From Chromobacterium phragmitis (GTDB taxonomy: Bacteria > Pseudomonadota > Gammaproteobacteria > Burkholderiales > Chromobacteriaceae): a stretch of DNA of 64,000 nucleotides. A program made the position numbers and the translations under genes. The notes under the pieces were generated by a model. The model was not told the DNA's origin. It ran no database searches and saw only the letters and a program-made list of their open reading frames with translations. Below, piece after piece: positions 58,080-64,000 of the stretch (positions are counted from its first letter, which is position 1; every line of letters starts with the position of its first letter). The stretch spans positions 3,410,001-3,474,000 of the forward strand of contig NZ_CP029495.1 in NCBI RefSeq assembly GCF_003325475.1. Direction: 5' to 3'.

Positions 58080-58988
58080 TCACAGCAAACAGATCACCTC
58101 TTTTTCAATCGTCGCCGGGAGCGTTTCTCCAGCCAGCAGCAGGCGGATGGCCGGGGCCAGCAGGTCCAAGGGGCTGTCCAGATGGGGGCCGCCATCCCCA
58201 GCTGTTCGAAACGCCGGGCATTGGCGCGAACGCCTTCCAGCATGTCTTTGTCCTGCCGCAGGATGACGGCGAACAGCCTGCGCAGCAGCCAGCGTTTGAG
58301 CCAGGCCGGCGCGCGTCCTTTCCGGGTGGTCACGCGGGCATGAATGCGCAAGGTGGCGTCGTCTTCCGGCGTCATCCAGGTGGTGACCAGCAAGGAGAGG
58401 CCATCTCTGCCGCGGTATTCGATTTCGGCGAGGCCAGACAGCCGGAAACGGCCGTAGCTTTCGCTGCGGTCGCTTTCCAGCAGGCGCGAGATCAGGCCGG
58501 ATTGCCGCTTTTCGTCTTCGTAGCGCGCTTCCACGCCGCCCGGCAATGCCCGCACGGAGGCGCGCACCCGCTGGCGAGGCCCATCGCGCCGTATCCAGCC
58601 GGCGTGCACGAATTGGGTATGGAAGCCGTCCAGGAAGTTTTCCGCGGCCTCGGCCAATGTGCAGCGCGCGACTGCGCTCATCAGGAATGCGTCGACCATC
58701 CTGGATGGCGGCGGGGTCGGCGGGGGGCGCCATTTCGAGGCTTCCGTCGCAAACCCAGACTAGGCGGTGCCTGGCCTGGCAGGCCAGCGGGCGCAACAGC
58801 GGCCAGCTTCTGGCGGGAGGCTTGTCCAGGCCGGGAAAAGCGACGCAGCGCCCACGGCGAGCGGCATGCGGGGGCCGCCCATGTCCAGAAACCAGGGCGG
58901 TGGTGGAAACGTTGCCCACCAGACCCGCTGCGCGCGCGGCGCAGCGATGGGCGAGGCATGCGCCGTCGCCGGGGAGGCTCAGCTTCAC
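58080..58988 (-). pseudogene. Broken Rieske-type oxygenase alpha-subunit gene
   Basis: Reading needs two frame changes. Frame 1 from GTG 58988 gives GRCVAFPGLDKPPARSWPLL and VWVCDGSLEMAPP. Frame 2 (from about 58727) gives AEAAENFLDGFHTQFVHAGW, the catalytic-domain iron-site region. Frame 1 returns (from about 58184) with LDSPLDLLAPAIRLLLAGET. The changes fall at a run of six G (58722-58727) and five G (58184-58188); removing one base and adding one would restore a single frame. The N-terminal Rieske ligand area reads AHR ... VSGHG and lacks both cysteines. The GTG overlaps the ATP-grasp stop. It is either a pseudogene or carries two homopolymer sequencing errors. Confidence 0.6.
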
Positions 58989-60172
58989 CGCGCTTCGCCC
59001 ATCGGGTCGCCATCCCACTCGATGTCGGCGGTGGCCGCGGCCAGCAATCCTCTCCGGCGCAGCAGCGCGCGGGAGGCGATTTCCAGCAGGGCGATGAGCT
59101 GCGCCGGCAACGGGCCGGGATCGCCTTTGCGCAACAGCACGTCCCGCGCGGCGGCAAAATCTTTCCAGAAGGCGCGGCTCAGTCCGCGGCGAGGCGCGGC
59201 AAACAGCAGCATCGCCAGTCCGACCATGCTTGGCCCGCCTGTCGGCGACAAGGGGGCGCATTCCGGCGCGTTTCCCAGCAAGGCGTCAATCAGTTGCAAA
59301 GGCTGATCCGAGAACAGATGCACGCCGCTGGTGGCGCGGGGATTGCACTCCAGCACCCGGCAGCAGCCATCCTGCGTCTCGATGAAGTCGAAGCCGACCT
59401 GGCCGTTATAGCCTGTGGCCGCGCCGAATTGTTCGACGAAGGCCCGGATGGGCGTGGGATCGGTCGGCTCAAACCAGATGTCCGAGCCTCGGCCCGCCCG
59501 ATGGCGAGGGTGATAGCAGGCGTGGGCGGTCAGCCGGCCGTCGACAAGCAAGCTGTAGCTGCAATGCTCCTTGCCCGGTACATAGCGTTGGGCAACCCAG
59601 GGATGCGATGGGGTGGGATGGACGCGCTTCAGCTGTGCGGCCGATGGGCGCAGCAGCGCCCGGCTGGCGAAACGGGAATACACGGGTTTGAATACCCAGC
59701 CAGGCGCGGCATGGCTCATGCGCATCACCGCGGCCTGAGACTCCAGCAGCCGGGTCTCCGGCGCCGGCGCGGCCCAGCCGGCGCTCATCCGGGCGAATTG
59801 GTATTTATGATGCAGGCGATGCATCAGATCGAAGTCGGAGGTCAATACCCGGCATGGCAAACCGCCACGGCCGCAGGCGAGATAAAAGGCTTCCTCGCAG
59901 GTCGGCAGCACCAAGTCGATTTTGCGGTCGAGAATCAGGCCGCGCAGCGCATCCAGCCAACGCGCCGGATTGAGCCGAGGCTCCGGCAGGCGCGCGTAAC
60001 GATGGGCTGAGCGGCTGGCGCGGGACACCGGCCAAGACAAAGAGTCGGCAATCGTGACTTGCCAGCCGGCGGCGTGAAAGCACCTGGCCCATTCCAGGCA
60101 GGCGGGCGCGCGGGCGCCCAGGATCAAAACATGACGTGCGGCGGCAGACCGCGTGTCGCAAGGTAAGGGCAT
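58985..60172 (-). CDS. ATP-grasp ligase-like protein
   Basis: A 395-residue protein of the carbamoyl-phosphate-synthase-like ATP-grasp group. A Rossmann-like pre-domain HVLILGARAPACLEWARCFH is at residues 14-33. The ATP-grasp core has WVFKPVYSRFASRALL near 160, WVAQRYVPGKEHCSYSLLVD near 192, and FDFIETQDGCCRVLECNPRA near 263, with the metal-binding Glu and Asn. Such enzymes join a carboxylate to an amine or thiol; the substrate is unknown. It is coupled (GTGA) to the broken oxygenase gene, which suggests a small, now incomplete, biosynthetic pair. Confidence 0.85.
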   Translation of the reverse strand: MPLPCDTRSAAARHVLILGARAPACLEWARCFHAAGWQVTIADSLSWPVSRASRSAHRYARLPEPRLNPARWLDALRGLILDRKIDLVLPTCEEAFYLACGRGGLPCRVLTSDFDLMHRLHHKYQFARMSAGWAAPAPETRLLESQAAVMRMSHAAPGWVFKPVYSRFASRALLRPSAAQLKRVHPTPSHPWVAQRYVPGKEHCSYSLLVDGRLTAHACYHPRHRAGRGSDIWFEPTDPTPIRAFVEQFGAATGYNGQVGFDFIETQDGCCRVLECNPRATSGVHLFSDQPLQLIDALLGNAPECAPLSPTGGPSMVGLAMLLFAAPRRGLSRAFWKDFAAARDVLLRKGDPGPLPAQLIALLEIASRALLRRRGLLAAATADIEWDGDPMGEAR

Positions 60173-60277
60173 GAAGAAGAGTGACGCGTTGTTTTTAGTT
60201 GTGATGGCGATATTCTAATGTAAATGCCCTTAACATGCCGGGGGCGTGTTGAAGGCATTGGGCGGTATGCGCGCGCA

Positions 60278-61894
60278 TCACAGGCAAATGATGGCGCTGC
60301 CGCTGCATCCGCTTTTCTTCACCTGATACATCGCCTGGTCCGCCGCTTGCAGCAGATTGTCCGCGCTGCTGAGGCCGTCGCCGATGGCGATGCCTATGGA
60401 GACGCCGAGCTGGCAATCGTGGCCCGAGATCGGGAAGGGAGCGTTGAAGGCTTCCAGGCACTTTTGGGCGACGGTGCGCGCGACCTCTTCGGCGCTGTCG
60501 TCCAGATCGCCGATCAGCAGCACGAACTCATCGCCGCCTATCCGCGCCAAAGTGTCGGTCTGGCGGACGATGGCTGTCAGGCGCTGGGCCGCCTGCCACA
60601 GCACTTTGTCGCCGGCCTTGTGTCCCAGGGTGTCGTTGATGAGCTTGAAGCTGTCCAGGTCCATGAACAGCAGCGCCAGCCGGGTGCCGCGGCGTTGGCA
60701 TTGCGCCAGCGCCACGTGCAGCCGGTCGGACAGCAGCAGCCGGTTGGGCAGGCCGGTCAGGGCATCGTGGTGGGCTATGCGGGCGAGCTCTGCCTGTTTC
60801 TCCTCCAGCTTGCGCAGCAGACGGTTGAAGGCGGCGATCAGGTAGCCGACTTCATCCTGGCTATGCACCGGCATCGGTTCCAGCGGCGTTTCGCCGCGGG
60901 TCATCCTGTCCGCGTGGCGAGCCGCCAGTGACAGCGGCCGCAGCACGATGTAGAGGCCGCCGCTGGCCAGCAGCGAAAATACGGCGAAAGCGAGCAGCGC
61001 GTGGCGCAGGGTGAAGCGCTTCACCCGGGAAACGGTGGCGAAAGCTTCGCGCCCAGGCAGGCGGGCCACCACGAACCAGCCAGTGCTGGGAACGGGTACG
61101 ATGGCGCGGACTTCCTCGCCGCCCTGGCCGTCTTCGCCGATCGCGGCGCCGCGAAAACCCGCCATCGCGCGGTCATGCAGCGCATCCTGGCCCGGAGCGG
61201 GGACGGGCTGCAACGTCAGCTCGCTTTGCGAGGCGGCGATGATCTGGCGATCGCGCGGCGACACCAGCTGGAAGCTGTTGCGGTGGTCGCCGATCCTGGA
61301 TTGCAGCAGCAGATCGAGAAACCCCGGCGCGGCGATGGCTGTGACGCCCACCAGCACGGCCTGCACATCGCCGCCCGCGCGGATGGGGGCGGACATCGGC
61401 AGCGCCGGCACGCCCGAGGCGCGGCCGACGTAGAAGCGGCCGCGCAGCGACTGCTGGATGTAGTCTCGGTCGCTGTAGTCCATTCCCATTCGATGGGGAA
61501 CGGCGGGATAGTCGGCGATCGCGCGGCCGTCGGGGCGAACCACGAACAGTCCGATGGAGAAGAGCGGCTGATATTGGTAACGCTCCCTGAGCCAGGCGCG
61601 CAGCGCGTCGGGCTGGTCCAGCAGTTCGGGCGGCAGCGCGGCGGCTAGCCGCGATAGCAGCGCCTCGCGTTGATGGATCTTGTCGTCGATGTCGTGGGCG
61701 ACGTAGCCGGCCAGCGCCAGTTGCTGTTCCGACGTGACCCGGCCCAGGTCTTCCCGTAGAAAGTTCCCCAGCATGTAATAGCGCGAGAGCACGCCGAAAA
61801 GCATGATGGCGAAAGCCAGCGCCAGCAGGCGGAGAATGATGCTGTTCCGCAATTTTCCGGGCGAGAGCGCGAGTTGGAACAGGCTGCGCCGCAT
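60278..61894 (-). CDS. Membrane-bound diguanylate cyclase
   Basis: A 538-residue protein making cyclic di-GMP. Membrane span at about 19-37, periplasmic dCACHE-type sensor 45-295 (FSIGLFVVRPDGRAIADYP), second span 298-318, HAMP 320-370, GGDEF domain 375-538. The active-site motif GGDEF is at 453-457, and the inhibitory I-site RQTD is at 444-447, so activity with product inhibition is expected. There is no EAL domain. ATG 61894 lies 2 bases after the stop of the hybrid kinase gene; an earlier in-frame ATG at 61942 lies inside that gene. Confidence 0.92.
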   Translation of the reverse strand: MRRSLFQLALSPGKLRNSIILRLLALAFAIMLFGVLSRYYMLGNFLREDLGRVTSEQQLALAGYVAHDIDDKIHQREALLSRLAAALPPELLDQPDALRAWLRERYQYQPLFSIGLFVVRPDGRAIADYPAVPHRMGMDYSDRDYIQQSLRGRFYVGRASGVPALPMSAPIRAGGDVQAVLVGVTAIAAPGFLDLLLQSRIGDHRNSFQLVSPRDRQIIAASQSELTLQPVPAPGQDALHDRAMAGFRGAAIGEDGQGGEEVRAIVPVPSTGWFVVARLPGREAFATVSRVKRFTLRHALLAFAVFSLLASGGLYIVLRPLSLAARHADRMTRGETPLEPMPVHSQDEVGYLIAAFNRLLRKLEEKQAELARIAHHDALTGLPNRLLLSDRLHVALAQCQRRGTRLALLFMDLDSFKLINDTLGHKAGDKVLWQAAQRLTAIVRQTDTLARIGGDEFVLLIGDLDDSAEEVARTVAQKCLEAFNAPFPISGHDCQLGVSIGIAIGDGLSSADNLLQAADQAMYQVKKSGCSGSAIICL

Positions 61895-61896
61895 GT

Positions 61897-64000
61897 TCAA
61901 CTCGGACTCAGATGGCTGGCGGCGTCGCGTTGGGCCAGCCATTGCTCCAGTTCGCGGCAGCAGCCCTCCAGCAGCAACAGCAGGCGCGGGGCGCTATCCA
62001 TCTGCGCTTCTTCCACGACTTGGGCCATCAGCGCCGCCATGGTGGAGATCAGCCCGGCTCCGATCCGGCTGGACGCTTCGCGCAGGTTGTCGGCGGCGGC
62101 CTGGAGCTGGCGCTGATTGTCGCCGGCGATGGCGGATCGCATCCTGGCGATGTCGTGGCGGGCGCTGACGACGAACTCGGACAGCAGGAGATTTTCCAAT
62201 CGGACGTCGCCATCGCTGTGCGTGCGCAGGGCGGTTAGGTCTACCGGCGCGGCATGAAGATGGGAGGGGCGATCGCGGCTTCGCTCAACGACGGGGTGCA
62301 GCCGGCTCTCTAGCATGTCGGCCAGTTCGGACAGCGCCAGCGGCTTGAGCAGATAGCCGTCCATGCCCGCCTCCATCACCTTTTGCAATTCGTCCTCGCC
62401 CGAGTTGGCGGTGCAGGCGACGATGGGAATGCGCGGCCTGTGGCTGTTGCCCGCCTCATAGGAGCGAACCAGTCTGGCCAACTGGTAGCCATCCACATTG
62501 GGCATCTGGCAGTCGGTCAACAACAGCTGGTAGCGGCCATGCTGCCATTTTTCGAAGCCCTGGGCGCCGTCTTCCGCCGTGTCCACGCGATATCCCAGCT
62601 TTTCCAGCTGCAGCTTGGCCAGCTTGAGGTTGGTGGGGTTGTCCTCCACCAACAGCACGACGGGCGAGGCCTCGCCGGCCGCGGCCGTGGGCGGAGAGGC
62701 GGGAACGACGGGCTGGACCTCGGCCGGGTCTGCGATGTCCGCGGTCAGCAGCAAGGAGGCGCAGGTGCCGACGCCGATTTCGCTTTGCACCTCCACCGAG
62801 CCGCCCATCAGCTCCGCCAGGCGCCTGCTGATGCTGAGCCCCAGGCCGGCGCCGCCGAAGCGGCGCGCGGTGTCGGATTCTCCCTGGGTGAAGGGCTGGA
62901 ACAGCTTGGCCAATTGTTCGCGGCCGATGCCGATGCCGGTGTCGGCGACGTCGAAGCGCAGCCGCTGGCGGCGGCCGTCGTCGGCCAGCACGGAGACGCT
63001 CAGCCGCACGTTGCCGGTGGCGGTGAATTTGACCGCGTTGCTGAGGAAGTTCTGCAGGATCTGACGCAGGCGCAGCGGGTCCAGCCGCAGCTCCGGCGCC
63101 AGCGCCGGGTCGGTTTCCAGCGATATCTGCAGGCCTTTGCGCTCGGCGCCGGACGCGTACAGGCTGTGCACCTGTTGCAGCAGCGGCCGCATCGGCGTGG
63201 CGGCGCGCACCACCTCCAGCCGGTTGGCCTCTATCTTGGTGAAGTCCAGGATGTCGTCTATCAGCCGCAGCAGCAGTTGAGCCGACTCGCGCGCGGTGGC
63301 CAGCGTGTCCTGCTGTTCGGCGTCCAGGCGGGTCATCTGCAGCAGCTCCAGCATGCCCAGCACGCCGTTCATCGGCGTGCGGATTTCGTGGCTGATGGTG
63401 GTGAGGAAGGCGGTCTTGGCCTGGTTGGCGGCATTGGCCTGGTCGCGGGCGTTGCGCAGTTCCCGCTCCGCGGCCTGGCGGACCGAGATGTCCCGCAGCG
63501 ACATGTTGTAGCAGGCGCCGTCCATTTCCGGCATGCGCACGATGGCCATTTCCAGCGGAAACTCCTCGCCGTCGCCGCGCAGCGCGGCGACCTGGCGCAG
63601 GCCGTCCAGCGTATCGCCGTCGGCTTCAGCGTCGCCGAGGAAAATGGCCATCAGCGGGTCGTGGTCGGCGGGGGCGATCAGGTCTAACACCGACTGTCCC
63701 GCCAGCTGGCCGCTCTCACAGCCGAATATCCGCTCGGCCACCGCGTTGGCGGTGACGATGCCGCCGGTGGCGTCCAGCGTGGCGATGCCGTCGGCCGAGG
63801 TGTCGATCACCGAGGCCAGGTAGGCCTGCTGGTTGGCGAGGCGCTGATGGGCGCGCCGCAACTCCTGCTGGTCGCGGTGGGCCAGGATCAGTTGGCCCAG
63901 CGTGTTCATCAGCGTGGCGGGGATGGCCTCGCCGCAGGCCGGACGCTCGTCGGGATGCAGGAACAGCGTGAACGAGCCTATCACCCGGCTGGCGTGCAGG
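61897..64000 (-). CDS. Hybrid histidine kinase, 5' end outside the window
   Basis: At least 700 residues; the frame stays open to the right edge. The visible part starts in a probable GAF domain (IGSFTLFLHPDERP), then PAS about 58-175 (SVIDTSADGIATLDATGG), HisKA (TISHEIRTPMNGVLGML), ATPase domain with GGAGLGLSISRRLAE, receiver domain (LLTDCQMPNVDGYQLARL) and an Hpt-like tail. In the tail the usual AHRLKGAS reads ADNLREAS, so the phospho-accepting His is replaced. It would signal to the coupled diguanylate cyclase downstream, though that protein has no receiver domain. Confidence 0.92.
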   Translation of the reverse strand, partial: LHASRVIGSFTLFLHPDERPACGEAIPATLMNTLGQLILAHRDQQELRRAHQRLANQQAYLASVIDTSADGIATLDATGGIVTANAVAERIFGCESGQLAGQSVLDLIAPADHDPLMAIFLGDAEADGDTLDGLRQVAALRGDGEEFPLEMAIVRMPEMDGACYNMSLRDISVRQAAERELRNARDQANAANQAKTAFLTTISHEIRTPMNGVLGMLELLQMTRLDAEQQDTLATARESAQLLLRLIDDILDFTKIEANRLEVVRAATPMRPLLQQVHSLYASGAERKGLQISLETDPALAPELRLDPLRLRQILQNFLSNAVKFTATGNVRLSVSVLADDGRRQRLRFDVADTGIGIGREQLAKLFQPFTQGESDTARRFGGAGLGLSISRRLAELMGGSVEVQSEIGVGTCASLLLTADIADPAEVQPVVPASPPTAAAGEASPVVLLVEDNPTNLKLAKLQLEKLGYRVDTAEDGAQGFEKWQHGRYQLLLTDCQMPNVDGYQLARLVRSYEAGNSHRPRIPIVACTANSGEDELQKVMEAGMDGYLLKPLALSELADMLESRLHPVVERSRDRPSHLHAAPVDLTALRTHSDGDVRLENLLLSEFVVSARHDIARMRSAIAGDNQRQLQAAADNLREASSRIGAGLISTMAALMAQVVEEAQMDSAPRLLLLLEGCCRELEQWLAQRDAASHLSPS

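Noticed and set aside
58080..59261. One continuous 393-codon minus-strand frame as a real protein
   Set aside because: Only its middle and end parts look like a Rieske oxygenase. Its first part is a shadow of the ATP-grasp gene, and its 58200-58720 part has no similarity while another frame there does.

Overview
The window reads as a chromosome segment of a Neisseriales betaproteobacterium, most like Chromobacterium or a close relative. DNA is GC-rich, genes are tightly packed with many ATGA and TGATG junctions, and the fur-aat-bpt, rluC-HAD-Rieske-sppA and rne neighbourhoods fit that group. The assignment comes from gene content and recalled protein sequences, not from a search. There is no prophage, transposase, CRISPR array or rRNA. 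One tRNA gene (Asn, GTT) lies at 24.1 kb.

0-9 kb: a fatty-acid type acyl-CoA dehydrogenase with a PsrA-like box, a DUF2062-NudF-PilZ run, and the conserved stress cluster prkA-yeaH-spoVR, whose first gap carries two nested GC hairpins. 9-24 kb: housekeeping genes. These include an orphan iron/heme-type ABC permease and ATPase, dapB-bamE, fur-aat-bpt (the iron regulator coupled to both N-degron aminoacyl transferases), pyrD, an orphan MotD stator gene, sppA-Rieske-HAD-rluC, and rne with a long leader and a hairpin over its ribosome binding site. 24-28.7 kb: tRNA-Asn, an unknown protein, a PAP2 phosphatase, an MFS carrier and a CyuA-type cysteine desulfidase.

28.7-35.7 kb holds the most interesting unit, a four-gene minus-strand operon: TonB-dependent receptor, YfiR-like periplasmic protein, CHASE8-like hybrid kinase with REC-REC-Hpt, and HD-GYP response regulator. 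The order suggests an outer-membrane receptor feeding a YfiR/CHASE8 periplasmic switch, here coupled to a phosphorelay that would control c-di-GMP breakdown instead of to the usual diguanylate cyclase YfiN.

35.8-46.6 kb: an AraC regulator divergent from an FAD monooxygenase; a sulfate transport operon cysTWA with cysB fused translationally at its end and sbp set apart by a 320-bp repeat; a degenerate EAL protein; a GNAT enzyme; an internally deleted AAA-ATPase pseudogene; and a TetR/PhlG-type hydrolase pair with a clear palindromic operator.

46.6-55.3 kb: a complete C-P lyase core, phnGHIJKLM plus a PhnZ-like HD oxygenase on the minus strand, and phnF-DUF1045-phnN on the plus strand. No phnCDE transporter or phnP is present. 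The control region holds an 89-bp MITE-like element and the second, inverted copy of the 320-bp repeat. An identical MITE lies just after phnN, so the phnF arm is bracketed by the same element.

55.7-64 kb: a two-domain beta/gamma-crystallin protein with four intact calcium motifs, a chemoreceptor, a broken Rieske-type oxygenase gene coupled to an ATP-grasp enzyme, a diguanylate cyclase, and a hybrid kinase running off the right edge. Both window ends cut genes.
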